A DNA stretch of 64,000 nt. It comes from Macrotis lagotis. Taxonomy: Eukaryota; Chordata; Mammalia; Peramelemorphia; Peramelidae. The stretch is from assembly GCF_037893015.1 (NCBI RefSeq), contig NC_133662.1, positions 273,058,444 through 273,122,443 on the forward strand. Direction: 5' to 3'. Both the position numbers and the translations under genes were made by a program. Positions 23,611 through 35,235 of this stretch are shown here, in pieces (the stretch's first letter is position 1; every line of letters starts with the position of its first letter). Under the pieces are notes generated by a model, which was given only the letters and a program-made list of their open reading frames with translations, had not been told where the DNA came from and did not search any database.

Positions 23611-24671
23611 CTCTTGAAATATCTTGATCCTTGCTGTTGTGTTGGTGGTTGTTGGGGCTCCTTGTTTCTGCCAGACTCTAGCAGCTTTTGTGGATTGCAG
23701 AATTTTTACCTGAGTAACTGCGATCTTTATAGTTGATCCTTTTCCCTTTTGGCTTCTGTGCAGGATATTTCCAGGATACGGGAACCTCCTTGTTTTATGG
23801 CAGGCTTGAAGCCAACACCCAGGGAATTACTGAGCAACATGTCTCCTGGGGCTTCGTTGACTAAGTAGTCTTCCACAATCGTAATATGTCCATGGGATAC
23901 GCCTCATCAGAGGAGAACTTGGAAACCTAGGCTTTGTTTTATTCTGGACATTTCTGGGGGAATGGATCTTGTATATCTGCCCTCTTCCCTCAATTATGTG
24001 GCTGGGAAGAGGTAGTCAGTTACATAAAATCATCAGTGAAAGCCTCCCTCTTCTCTTCCAACATTTTTATGGAGAAAATCCTAGATACATGTGTACATAG
24101 ATTTTTCTTAGGAAGATTTAGTAGAAAAATTTAAAAACCACGTTTGTGGGTTGATAGTTGCTGGTTTCCTGTCAGTTACATTTTATTGTAGTGAGAGATT
24201 TTTTTTGTTTGGTGTTTTCCCCTCATTGAGCTCTCTTGATCTGCCTCCAGCCTGGGATTCTTTGGCATGCACTTAGTCTGCACCAGCTGCTTTTCCTACC
24301 TCCAAATTCATCCTTTTCATTTGCTTTCTCTTCAAGTGCATGGCTCTTGACCTGTTAGACTTGAGGGGATCTTGGAAATGTGATGATCCCCTGTGGTCCA
24401 GGATGGATTGCTCCTCCAAATTGTAGCAGATCTGGACCTTTTTCTGTCTGCCTTGTGGGTCTGCTGCCCCTCTATTCTGGAAGAGGCCTGGGGAGGTTCC
24501 AGCTTGGCTGGGTCTCATGCCAAGTGGATTTCTCCCTCATTTTAGCATGCTTTGCTCTTTTGAAAGGTGATGCTACTTGTAATCTGCTTTCCTCTTTCAC
24601 AATATTTTGAAATGAGTTTATATCCTAAACCACTATTGGTTTTGGTTGCCAGATTTCTTCATTTCAGGGGT
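23611..24671. other. Unassigned intron DNA
   Basis: No gene or repeat is recognised up to the HAL1-like insertion. Confidence 0.35.
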
Positions 24672-24898
24672 TGACTGACTGAGTTCTTTTTTTTTTATAT
24701 TTGACTCTTTTTTATTTAATATTTCTTTATTCTCATTTTGTACAAATAACTTTTTTATACATTAATAAAATATTACTGTTTAAGAGTAAACAAAATACCC
24801 CTCCCCCCAAAATTATAGACTTGCTTGAGCAATAAAGTAAAGGGGAGAGAAAAAATTAAATTAAAATTAAAATAAAAAAATAATAGCAATAATTGTAG

Positions 24899-25080
24899 GT
24901 ATGGCCAGGTGGCGCAGTGGACAGAGCACCAGCCCTGGAGCCAGGAGCACCCAAGCCCATATCCGGCCCCATATACCCAACAGTCACCCAGCCGTGTGAC
25001 ATGCAAGCCACCCCAACCCCACTGCCTGGTAAAAACCAAAAAGAGAAAAAAAAAGACCTAAAATAAAATAAAATAAAATA
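24899..25080 (+). repeat. GC-rich SINE variant inside HAL1 3' region, unit 1
   Basis: The head 'ccaggtggcgcagtggacag' is followed by 'ccctggagccaggagcaccc' and 'cagccgtgtgacatgcaag', with an A-rich (AAAAT)n tail. It shares the odd 'gccaggagcacc' variant with unit 2. Confidence 0.75.
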
Positions 25081-25092
25081 GTGATAATAGTA

Positions 25093-25280
25093 GGGGTGGC
25101 TGGGTGGCAGACAGAGCACTGGCCCTTGAGCCAGGAGCACCCGGGTCCACATCTGGCCTCAGACACCCAATGATCACCCTGCTAGGCGGCCCCCCGGCAG
25201 GCCGCCCAGCCCCATTTGCCCTGCACCCCCTCCAAATAATAATAATAATAATAACAACAACAACAATAATAATAATAATA
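25093..25280 (+). repeat. GC-rich SINE variant inside HAL1 3' region, unit 2
   Basis: The head 'ggggtggctgggtggcagac' is followed by 'cttgagccaggagcacccgg' and 'ctggcctcagacacccaatg'. It ends in an (AAT)n/(AAC)n tail at 25215-25282. It is only ~13 bp from unit 1 and in the same orientation. Confidence 0.75.
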
Positions 25281-25480
25281 ATACTAAAATGTGCTTCAGT
25301 CTGTGTTCCAACACCACCAGCTCTGTCGCGGGTGGATCACCTTCTTTAGGATAAGTCCATCACAAAAGTTACTTCCATATTTTTCCACCGTTGCCATTGC
25401 TGATTGCAACTCCCTCCCTTCATACTTCTCCACTACCATGTACTCTATTTTCTCTCTCCTTTCACTCTGACTCTGCTGTA

Positions 25481-25632
25481 GGGTCGCTGAGTGGTGCAGC
25501 AGACAGATCCCTGGCCCTGGGGCCAAGAGGCCCCGGGCCCACATACCACCCTTAAGCCCAGCATCCACCTGGCCCTATGGTCCTGGACAGGCCATCCAAT
25601 CCCAGCCCCTTGCAAGAAGTAAAAAAAGAAAA
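25481..25632 (+). repeat. GC-rich SINE variant inside HAL1 3' region, unit 3
   Basis: The head 'gggtcgctgagtggtgcagc' is followed by 'ccctggccctggggccaaga' and 'ccagccccttgcaagaagta', with an A-rich tail. It has the same orientation as units 1 and 2 but is more diverged. Confidence 0.65.
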
Positions 25633-26214
25633 TGTGTTATATCTGACCACTCTCCCCCCACGGTCCATCCTTTCCTCCTTCATTCACATCTCTACCCCTT
25701 ACCCCTGCCCCCCCTTCTTACTCCAGATGTCTATACCCCATTGAGTATATATGCTGTTTCTTCTCCTAGCCACCTCTGATGAGAGCGAAGATTCCCTCAT
25801 TCCCCCTTGCCTTCCCCCCTTCCATGTCATTGCAATAGCTCATTGTAATAAAGAAAAATCTTATTATATGAAACATCTTGGCCTATTCCCCCTCTCCTTT
25901 TTCTTTCTCCCATTACATTTCCTTTTTTTTCTATTGACTCTATTTTTACACCATAGGTTATCTTCAAATTCAGCTTTCTCCTGTGCTTCATCTATAAAAT
26001 CTCCTTTTACCTGCTCTGTTAATTAACAAGGTTCATATGAGTATTATCAGTGTCATTTTTCTATGTGGGAATACATGCAGTTCATCATCATCAAGTCCCT
26101 CATATTTTCCCCTTCTCCTCCAATCTCTATGCTTCACCTGAGTCCTGTATTTGAAGATCAAACCTTCTGTTCAGCTCTGGCCATTCCAACAGGAACATTT
26201 GAAATTCCCCTGGT

Positions 26215-27216
26215 TCATTGAAAATCCATCTTTTTCCCCTGGAAGAGGACATTCAGCCTTGCTGGGTAGTTGATTCTCAGCTGCATTCTAAGCTCTTTTG
26301 CCTTCCGGTATATTATATTCCAAGCCCTATGAGCTTTTAATGTAGTAGCTGCTAAGTCCTGTGTGATCCTGACTGCAGCTCCGTGATATTTGAACTGTGT
26401 CCTTCTGGCTGCTTGTAATATTTTCTCTTTGACTTGGGAGTTCTGGAATTTGGCTATAATATTCCTGGGGGTTGGTTTTTTGGGATCTCTTTCTCTGGGG
26501 GATCGGTGGATTCTCTCCATTTCTATTTTGCCCTCTGCTTCTAGGATATCAGGGCAATTTTCCTGTAGTAATTCTTTGAAAATGATGTCAAGGCTTTTTC
26601 CTGATCATGACTTTCAGGTATTCCAATAATTTTTAAATTATCTTTCCTAAATCTGTTTTCCATATCAGTTGTTTTTTCAATGAGATGTTTCACATTTTCT
26701 TCTAATTTTTCATTCTTTTGGTTTTGAAGTATTGAGTCCTGATTTCTTGTAAACTCAGCAATCTCCATGCGTTCTATTCTTTGTCTGAAGTATTTCTTTT
26801 CCTCAGAGAGCTTTCTTATCTCTTTTTCTATCTGGCCAATTCTGCTTTTTAAAGCATCCTTCTCCTCAATAACTTTTTGAACTGTTTTATCCATTTGACC
26901 TAAGCTGGTTTTTAGCATGCTATTTTCTTCAGCATTTTTTTTTTTGGATTTCCTTGACTAAGCTGTTGACTTCATTTTCATGTTTTTCCTGCATCTCTCT
27001 CATTTCTTTTCCCAGTTTTTCTTCTAACTCCCTCAGTTGATTTTCAAAGTCTTTTTTGAACTCTGTCATAGCCTGAGCCCAATTTCTGTTTTTCTTGGAG
27101 TCTTTAGATTCAGGAGCTTGTGCTTCCTTATCTTCAGACTGAGTATTTTGATCTTTCTTAGGCTCATATGCAAAATATTTCTCAATGGTATTCCTCTTTT
27201 TTCTCTGCTTGCTCAT
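26215..27216 (-). pseudogene. L1-type ORF1 protein gene of the HAL1-like element, frame-broken
   Basis: Three successive minus-strand frames (27216-26929, 26918-26541, 26520-26215) together follow the L1 ORF1p order. First comes a charged N-terminus (MSKQRKKRNTIEKYF..) leading into a heptad-rich coiled coil rich in E, K and L. Next is an RRM-like block with 'NLKIIGIPES'. Last is the C-terminal domain with 'PRNIIAKFQNSQVKEKILQ' and 'AARRTQ', then 'LKAHRAWNIIY'. ORF1p is an RNA-binding chaperone that trimerises through the coiled coil. There are two breaks between frames. The first coincides with a long A-run on the coding strand near 26935-26944, a common slippage site; the second lies near 26530. 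Confidence 0.85.
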
Positions 27217-27989
27217 TTTCCCAGTCTAAGCCTGTTTTGGGGGCACTTCCTGAGCTTTTGGGACACTCCCACAAGGATCTCAGTGTGTAAGGCTCTGTCC
27301 TCCCTCCTGGTCTGTGAATGACCATAAGCGACCCCTTCTGCCACAGGGCTGAGATGGGGGGTCCCTGCTGTTCTATGGGGGGGCCCAGACTGCAAGCAGG
27401 ATCTGACTGTGGTCAGAACCCCAGCTTTCTGTTCTAGGGGCAGAGGACTGAGCTCTGAAATCTCTCTTCACTTCCCTCCCTAGGTTCAATGGGCTCATGC
27501 CCTGGGGGCTCTTGCTTACCGGCTCCACCTACTTCTGTTTCCTGAATCTGGGCTGCCTTGGCCAAGCTGCTCTGCTCACTGCTCACTGTGTGCCCTGAGG
27601 GCTGGGCTTCACATTCTCACTCTGGCAGAGGTTCCCCGCTGTTCTCCCAAGTTGTGCCCAGTGCTCCCCAGGGCGCAGCTCAAGAAACTCCCCCTGCTGC
27701 TGTGAGCCTTGGCTCCCAGAGCCCTGGGGCTGCCTCTGGGAGGTTGAAGTTCTTTCGCTTTGTCAGGCCACCCCTCTGGTGGCCGCCCTTCCAACCCTGG
27801 GGAGCAGAGCCTTTCTGCTCTTTTCCAGGTTACCTTGAGTAGGAGAACTACCTCATTGGGTCCCTCTGTGAGTTCTGTCTCTCGAAAATTTAGAGTCCTT
27901 AGTTTTTAAGTTTTATGAGAGAGCACCTAAGACACGATCAGTTCTTGTCACCATCTTGGCTCCATCCCCTCTGACTGACTGAGTTCTTT

Positions 27990-28735
27990 CTTGGACTCCT
28001 AGCTTCCCCATTATAGACCTGGATTTACATGGACTAACCATCTTTTAGAACGAGTGATGGTAAGGGGCAGGAACTTTCCATTTAGTCATTTTTCATAGTT
28101 AACTTGCTTGAAAAGGGGATCTTGGGACTTTTGTAATTTTATACAGAACCCTCTCATTCTTTTAATTGATCTTTGTTTTAGCTAGTCTATGGTTTGCATA
28201 TAACTAATTCTCAGAAATAACTCCTTCACTGGTAACCAGTTGTTTCCTGTCATAATAGTTTGTGTGTGTGTGTGTGTGTGTTGCTGCTTGTCATTCTAAG
28301 TTTCAAGTGTCTTCTTCAAGAAAGTCTTCATGACAGATGGACTTTGAAGCTCCTGCATAGATTGTGAGCCTTTAATTTCTATCATTTCTTATTATCAAAC
28401 CATATCTTTTTAGCATTTGAGTGACTCCTTTTTAGTATCCTTTCCACAGTGATGTTACTTATTATCAAGGGATATGCTGTCTTAGGTCCAGATTTTTGTC
28501 AAGATTTTCATAGATTTTCTCTACTCTGATTCTTTGCCAGAGAGTGGCACAGAAACTGCAATGATTTTTTGTGGGGGATTTGTTTATTATGTTCATCAAG
28601 CCACACACAATGAGGTCAGATGATCAAGGCTCCCATGAACTTACTTCTTGGTAAGTTTTTTTGGGGGGTGATGAAGGGTGTCTGTTCTTCCAAGGAGAAT
28701 CTGGACACCATTTTCCTTCTGCTGAGCTGTGATTT
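27990..28735. other. Unassigned intron DNA with a (TG)n run
   Basis: The pre-insertion sequence continues after the HAL1 target duplication. A (GT)n microsatellite spans about 28259-28281. Nothing else is recognised. Confidence 0.35.
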
Positions 28736-28876
28736 TTTTTGCAAGGCATTGGGGTTAAGTGGCTTGCCCAAAGGCCACACAGCTAGGTAATTATTATGTG
28801 TCTGATGCTGGATTTGAACTCAGGTCCTCCTGAGTCCAGGGTCAGTGCTCTGTCTACTGCGCCACCTAGCCACCCC
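28736..28876 (-). repeat. Marsupial tRNA-derived SINE with perfect target duplication
   Basis: A reversed full copy runs from its T-rich/'tttgcaaggc' end to 'ccacctagccacccc'. A perfect 13-bp duplication, tgagctgtgattt, lies at 28723-28735 and 28877-28889. Confidence 0.9.
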
Positions 28877-28889
28877 TGAGCTGTGATTT

Positions 28890-29269
28890 GTGATATCGTG
28901 TAGCTCCATTTAAACCACAATCTTAATGTGGTTTAGATTTTTTCAGTAGTATTCCAACTCAATGGTGAGTGGACAAAAATCTCATGTGTAGAGAGGCCCC
29001 AGTGGTTGGTATTCTCAGGATGTACGAGTTCCTTCTATTCAGATGTTGCAACAGAGAGTCAAAAAAGTGGGGAGGTCGGGGATCATGATGACTGACAAAA
29101 AGAAAGAAGTCAGAGTTGCTCAGTTCTTGACTTTTTCTCTTTTCTCTGCCAAGGACAAATACCCTTTGCACTGAAAAAGACTGAGCAATGGAAAGATAAG
29201 TAACAATATAGAAAGAAAGCCCCTCATTGCCATTGATGGATTCAGGTTTCCTTCTCAGATAAACTGCAT
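28890..29269. other. Unassigned intron DNA
   Basis: A long minus-strand open frame crosses this stretch but has no recognisable domain and no signal of being a gene. Confidence 0.35.
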
Positions 29270-29720
29270 CCTGGGGCACTGGAACACAGTAACAACAACA
29301 ATTGGTGCATGTGATTGGTGAGTCACTCAAGGTCACCAATATTTCAAAGACCATGGAGAATAGGAGAGGGGCCTCAAGACTAGAAGAGAGTAAAAAGGAA
29401 GAGTATTGGATCTGAAACCTACAGACCAATGAACCTGACTTCAATTTCTAGAAACTTCTAGAGTGAATCATTAAAGAGCTGGTTAGTGAACATCAGTAAA
29501 AGGGAGCAGTGATTGCCTAAAGTCAGTAGAGCAAACCCCCAGAATGTCCCAGGGAGCAAATGAAGACTTTTTTGTGGGGGAAAAAACCTTTCTTGGCCAT
29601 AGAGCTGTACAAAAGTCTCAGGGAGTGGTAGATTCTTCCTAGATATCTTCAAGCTCTTGTCAAGTACGTGAGTGAGGACTGCTTTCAAGTATGGCTTGGA
29701 TCAAACGGCCACTGGGGTCT
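29270..29720 (+). repeat. CR1/L3-like LINE remnant
   Basis: Sense landmarks of an old CR1-class reverse transcriptase are visible. 'acagaccaatgaacctgact' is followed by 'ttcaatttctagaaacttct' (the ..YRPVSLTSI.. region), then 'gaacatcagtaaaagggagc' and 'agtgattgcctaaagtcagt'. The tail-like 'gtagattcttcctagatatc' and 'ttcaagctcttgtcaagta' follow after an internal loss. It is heavily decayed. Confidence 0.5.
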
Positions 29721-30079
29721 TTTCAAATCATGTGAATCTGCGAATTGTGTGATTCTTGGCATCCTCTGGCCCCTTTTCTGCTACATAAGCATAGCCACAG
29801 TGGAAGCCAAAGGGAACGTGAAAGATCAGCACAATTTTGTATTTTCCATTATTTTAGCAGCGGGTGTGAGGAAAGATTTCATTGCCTTGTAACCAACCTC
29901 CTGGTGATAAGACTAAGTTAGTTAGACTGGCACCGGGACAGCTGATGCTATCTGTTCCTGAAGTCTTTCTAACATGGTTCTCTGCTGACCTAGCCGAGAA
30001 GATTAAGGATTTTTGTGGAGTACAAATACCTAATTGAAGAAAGAGATTAAACACTTGTCTTAATTAAAAAAAATGTTCA

Positions 30080-30745
30080 TGCTGATTCACCTAACACCTC
30101 CATAGACATGATCACTGTGTTAAGTAAAGGAAATTGTAATGCAAAAGGACAACTTGAGTCCAAGCATCAGGTGAAACATAAAACAGTGAGATGTTTGCAC
30201 CCCAGAGGAGCTCACAGGGCCTTACCTGTGACCCCGGGGAGGTCCTCTAGTTGCTCTTGTTTACAGATGAGATTGTGTTCGTTGCAAAAAAGGTCTCTAA
30301 CCCTAAAGAGCCCCAGTGAGAACGTGGACACTCCAAAGTGAGTGGCCTAACAATTCACACAGGAAAAAACAAAATGATGGAGAAATGTCTGTTGTAAAGA
30401 TTATGGCATGCAAGTGCATGGGCAGTCCGTTGAGTCAATCATTAGCACACAATTCTTGGATGGTCATTGCAGATTGGATGTGATCTAGAACCATCATTGA
30501 AGAGGGAAAGAATAGGCTGGGTTGCATAGTCTGTGTAGTTCTTTTGATATTACTATGCTGCAATCTGGTGTACAACCTATGGGACTGCAAGACTGCAACT
30601 CCTAGAACTCCATGAAATCAGAAGAAATGCAATAATGTGGATAATCAAAGAGTTGGGAAGAGGCATGGCAGGCCACAAATGATGACCCAAGAGGCCATGT
30701 CTAGCTAGAAAAGGACTGATCTGGCTAGGTCTCTTGCTTCACTAC
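30080..30745 (+). repeat. LINE reverse-transcriptase remnant, RTE-like
   Basis: Translating + across 30260-30300 gives F-T-D-E-I-V-F-V-A, a decayed form of the catalytic FADDIVL box. It is followed by G-L-T-I-H-T-G-K-N-K-M-M, matching the ..GLKINxxKTKVM.. motif that follows it in RTE-like elements. Downstream text at 30500-30740 fits the C-terminal region in the same orientation. Many breaks. Confidence 0.5.
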
Positions 30746-31341
30746 CTTTGACAGGCAGATTCAGTCATGAGGGAGCTGCAGCCTGGGAGAGGGGCTGGGG
30801 CAGTGGCCATGTAAGAAACCACCCAGAACCATGAGCTGGGACACAGACCCAGGGCAGAAGTGCCTGCACTGAGGAGATGATGAGCTTTCAACCTCAAACT
30901 TGAAAAGACATTGGTCACCACCCATTTTGGAAGATGAAAAGAAGGCCCAGAGAGTGGGAGGAGCTTGACCAAGATCTCAGAACTACTGAATGAGACACTT
31001 GCAGGGTCAGCATTCTGGGGGTTATAAGAACTTCTGAACCTTATGGTCAGCAAGCTTTGTAAAAAGAAACTAAAAAATATAAAATGAGTTATAGGGCATC
31101 AAACTATATCAAAATGATGGGGAGGATGCTAAGATACTCTGAGAAAAGAAATACACTCAAAGAGATATTTCAGGTACATAAGAAACCTCCTCGTTTTGTC
31201 TCCCCACCTTTTCACAAACTCTCTTCTATGGCTCCTCACTGTGTGGCAGATGATTCAGGATCATATTGTTCCAGCTGCAAAGGGTTTGAGAATGGACCCC
31301 AAGGCAGTCAGTACCTACTAGGCATAAAACTGGAGCTTGCA
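30746..31341. other. Unassigned intron DNA
   Basis: No recognisable gene or repeat. It contains a weak MIR-like 'gaaggcccagagagtgggag' near 30940. Confidence 0.3.
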
Positions 31342-31548
31342 GTTGGTTGTTGTTGTCGTCTTTCACTTGTAGCCAACTCTTCATGACTCCATGCTTGGAA
31401 TGATTTGCCATTTCCTTCTCAATTCATTTTGCAGATGAGGAAACTGAGGCAAACAGGGTAAAGTGATTTGCCCAATGCCACAATTAGTGAGTGTCTGAGG
31501 TCAATAAATCTTCCTGTTCCAAACTTATTGCCCTGTCCACTATACCAC
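31342..31548 (-). repeat. Mar1-type CORE-SINE, reversed
   Basis: The reversed tail 'ttgttgttgtcgtctttcac' is followed by 'ttgccatttccttctcaatt', 'gcagatgaggaaactgaggc' and 'ccctgtccactataccac'. Confidence 0.75.
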
Positions 31549-31659
31549 GCCTAACCACTTGCTAAGCCTGTGCTAAGGGGGCACAAAAAGACAGTTCTTA
31601 TCTGCAGGAGTCTAAAGGGAAGACAACAAGCCAAGGGCTAGTTATAAATTAGCTGCTGA

Positions 31660-34600
31660 TTGGTTGGTTCTTGTCCTTCATTATCGCAGATCAAAATGAC
31701 ATCATATTTTAGAGATAAGTTACAGTGTGTCCAACTGTGACTAATTAGATCAATATGAGCCCAGATCCTCTATCACAGGTTGGGCATATAGTCCATAGTG
31801 AACTCTCTCATGTATGCATCTCATGTTTCCTTCTGCTTGCCCATGGAGAACAGCACCCTCTCTAATGAGGGTACACCACACTGGGTGGTCCTGTGCCAGT
31901 GTCTTCCATGCTACACAATCAATTCCAAAGTTCTTAAGAGAGACCTTCAGGGTGTCCCAGTATCGCTTCTTCTTACCCCCTTGTGTGAGTTCTCCATAAA
32001 ATAGTCTTTTTGGCAAGCATACTCCTGGCATTTGAACAACATGGCCAGTCCATTATATTGGTGCTCTCTGAAATAATGTTTGAATTTTTGGCAGTGCTGT
32101 GAGTAATGGTTCCACATCTGGATGGGGTGGTGCTGGCTGATGGAGCACCTGGGTTTTCTTGCTGTTCATTGTTAGACCAAAGCGAGCACAGAATCCATCC
32201 AGACTCTGTTGCATCTCAGTTTCAGAGGCTGCATTGAGGGCACTATCATCTGCAAACAGAAGATTCTGCGCCAACACTTCCTTCACTTTGATCTTGGCTT
32301 GTAACCTCTTCAAGTTGAAGAATTTGATATCAGTGTGATAGCTGCCCTTGGCCATGTTCATCCTCAGTGAAGGTGTTTGATAAGATAGTTGAAAACATTA
32401 TGCTATAAGGCATGGGAGCAGGGACACACTTTGTTTCATTCCATTGGTGACTGGGAAATCTCAAGAATCCAGGCAAGCACACCAACATGAGATTTACATA
32501 CGATACTAATGAACTTCTCTGGGAAACCGGATTTGGACGTACTTTTTCCCTGAGGCCTTACTACTGAAGGAATCAAAGGCCTTGGTCAAATTTACAAACA
32601 TTAAATACAGACCTCTGTTCAGTTCTGGCATTTTTCCTGGAGGTGTTGGGCAGCAAATACCATATCAATTGTTCCTTGACTCTTTCTGAAGTCACACTGG
32701 CTTTCAAGTAGGTTATGACCATCTTCCAGGTGGAGGATCAACCTATTTAGGAGGATTATCAAGAATCCTGCCAGCAATGACTAAGAGAGAAACACACCTG
32801 TGATTGTCTCAGCAAAATATATTCCCTTTACCTTTATAGAGATGGGCAATGGAGGCATCCTTGAACACTGGGAGATAACTTCCTCATGCTCACATAACCT
32901 GGAAAATTTCAGTCAGCTTTTGTATGAGTAATGGAATCCCCACTTTGTAAATCCCAGATGGAATAAAATTAGCACCAGGTGCTTTGCCACTTGCAAGAAG
33001 CCTAACGGCATTCAAAACTTCTTCAGTTGGTGCTTCAGCTAAGGATGAATTGATTTCAACTAGAGGTAAATGGTCAATGGCTTCCGCATTGACTGATGAT
33101 GATCTGTTAAGAACACTATGGAAGTGTTCAGCTCATCTCCCTAGGATCGTGTCCCGATCACTAATCAATGGTACTCCATCAGCACTAAGTAGTTGAGAAG
33201 TACATGTGTTGGCCATAAATAGCCTTTAGGGCATCATAAAAATACTTTAGATTATTATTATCCTGTGGATAAAACAAAATTTCATCCACCTTTATGAACC
33301 TAAGCATCTCTTGTAATTTACTTTTGAGGGAATTAAGTGCTTCCTTCTTAGAAACGGATGAGCTATTCTCCATCATTGTCTTCAAACCAGTTTTGATGTT
33401 TGTGAGGGTTCTCACCCAGGTGAACTAATGCAGTGCTGCACGCCTCTGAAAGCTGCCCCAACCTTTTCTGCTCCACTGATACCAACTGGGTGTTGGCTCA
33501 ACTGTTCCCTCTTGGAGAAGCACTCTAATCTCTTGACATTAATTCTTCTGGAAGTCATTTTACCTTGGGTTTCAGCTGAATGTGAATATTTAACTTGGAG
33601 AGGATGAGTTTTTGATCAGCCCAGCACTCTGCACCACGCACTGCCTTTGACACTTTCACATCTTGTCTGCTCTTCTCCTTATAATCACATGGTCTGTCAG
33701 ATGCCAATGTTTGCTACAAGGGTGCATCCACCAAGTTTTATTGCATTTAGGTAAACAAAAGGCAGTGTTTGTGATGAGAAGGTCATGAGATGCACAAGAC
33801 TTCAATAGTAGGTGACCATTGCAGTTGCTGTTTCCAACTCTATTCTTCCTGAGGACTCCCTGCCATATCTGGTAGTCTGAGTCTAATAAATTCTAATAAT
33901 AAACAGAATTATAAGTTTTTCCTCTTTTGGTCATTGATGATAGGTGTCTCCAGGTCTTCATCACATTTTTTTCTTGACTTCAAGATTTGTCATGGTGGGA
34001 GCATGGGCACTGATGATGGTGGCTTTGTATTTTCCTGGAAGTGGCAATTGCATTGACATGAGCCTGTTTACTCTTTTTGGTAGGCACACAAGCTTGTTGA
34101 CTGGATCAGTTGGGTATTTTTTTAGGTTTTTGCAAGGCAAATGGGGTTAAGTGACTTGCCCAAGGCCACACAGCTAGGTCATTATTAAGTGTCTGAGGCT
34201 GGATTTGATCTCAGGTACTCCTGACTCCAGGGCTGGTACTTTATCCACTGCACCACCTAGCCACCCCTGGATTAGTTTTGATTGCAAAACCTACCCCAGT
34301 TTCACGGTGCTCCCCCTTCATCACAGGAAAACATGGATCTAGCTCTGACTTCAGTGAGCTGGCCTTCATTTGCCAGCCTTGTTTCACTCAGAGCTGCTAT
34401 TTCGGTGTGATATCTGCTGAGTTCTCTTGCAATAAGAGTTGTGTTGCCTGTGAGTGTGTACACATTTTAGGCTCCAGTGGTGAGTGGAATCTTCTTTGAA
34501 GAAGTTTTTGCACTTTTTGGATATGTTTCAACCACAGGGTGGGCTCCCCACCTGCCCAGGTAATCAGGACAGGGTTGGGTAAGCAGACAGTTTTTACCTT
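31660..34600 (-). repeat. Long degraded non-LTR retrotransposon (APE endonuclease plus RT)
   Basis: Reading the minus strand from right to left gives the order of an endonuclease/RT LINE. Endonuclease pieces lie near 34440-34300 and 34100-33950 ('LPGKYKATIISAHAPTMTN' type). The block with W/C-A-D-x-K-L-I-L-S-K-L-N-I lies at 33700-33570. The pre-RT helix 'FYDALKAIYG' is at about 33210. The RT catalytic box 'QNLLFADDSALNAASETEM' with 'GLTMNSKKTQVLHQPAP' is at 32361-32053. The C-terminal '..PKRLFYGELTQGGKKKRYW' and 'DTLKVSLKNFGID' are at 32031-31750. The 3' tail is at 31660-31700. The family resembles elements often annotated as craniofacial-development-protein-2-like; I do not assign the clade. 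Many breaks; nearly full length. Confidence 0.8.
34112..34266 (-). repeat. SINE inserted into the LINE endonuclease region
   Basis: A reversed tRNA-derived marsupial SINE from 'aggtttttgcaaggcaaatg' to 'ccacctagccacccc'. It is flanked by ctggatcagtt (34101-34111) and ctggattagtt (34267-34277), an 11-bp duplication with one mismatch. It is younger than the LINE at 31660-34600. Confidence 0.88.
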
Positions 34601-34854
34601 TTCCAACCCCTTCCTCTCACCAAGTGAACAGTGCAAGCTTTAAAAGGTTGCTCAGATTCCCAATGGACTGCCAAATCCCACTGCTACTTCCAGTGGGGAA
34701 ACAAACCTTTGAGCAGGGTTGCCTATTTGTGGGCTTGTGACTACAGCTCCCAGTGTTTCTGTACCTGCTACTTCACTACTTCCTTTTTGACACAAGACTT
34801 TGAAATAGGTAATAATAGTGAAAAATAGAATTTTAAGAATAGATTTCTTTTGAC

Positions 34855-35235
34855 AAATTGGATTTAAGTGAGGCAGAACTGCATGAAGTCATGGACCTCA
34901 CTTCTCTCTAACAAATTCAGTGGCAAAACAGAGTCAAGACAATTGGGCTGGCTCTGGATCCAGGGATGACCTTGGTGTCTTCCATGCCTCGCAGAGCTCC
35001 AAATGTTCCACAACTTCTGCTTCAGCTGTATTCATGGCTGTTGGAATGAATTGTTCTCATCTACTTCTTCCACTGGGAGAAGTCTTCACAGACTTGGGAT
35101 AGACATCCCCCCAACTCACCGATGGGTTTGACACCCCCCTCGATTACCTTCAACCTGATTTAGCCTGTCTGGTGAAATGGTTTACTGGGTGTGGCCACAT
35201 GCTCCAGCTTCTTGGAGCCACAGGTGAGAGTTACA
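34855..35235 (-). repeat. Unclassified ~430-bp interspersed repeat, copy 2
   Basis: Aligns with 6645-7090 (see there for shared landmarks) but lacks that copy's left tail. Both end at 'ggagccac/aaggtgagag'. Confidence 0.65.

Larger units (their letters stand above)
24690..27971 (-). mobile_element. HAL1-like half-LINE, 5'-complete, with target duplication
   Basis: This is an inserted minus-strand LINE. The 18-bp direct repeat tgactgactgagttcttt flanks it at 24672-24689 and 27972-27989. Its minus-strand 5' end begins 'ggggatggagccaagatgg', a typical L1-type start. A leader of about 755 bp, an L1 ORF1-type frame (27216 down to 26215), and then about 1 kb of 3' region follow, ending in poly(A), which appears as the T-run at 24687-24696. 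No reverse transcriptase or endonuclease coding is present anywhere between the duplications, so this is an ORF1-only 'half-L1'. Known HAL1 elements have this structure and are mobilised by L1. Three SINE-like units sit in its 3' region. ORF1 is split into three frames, so the copy is dead. Confidence 0.85.
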
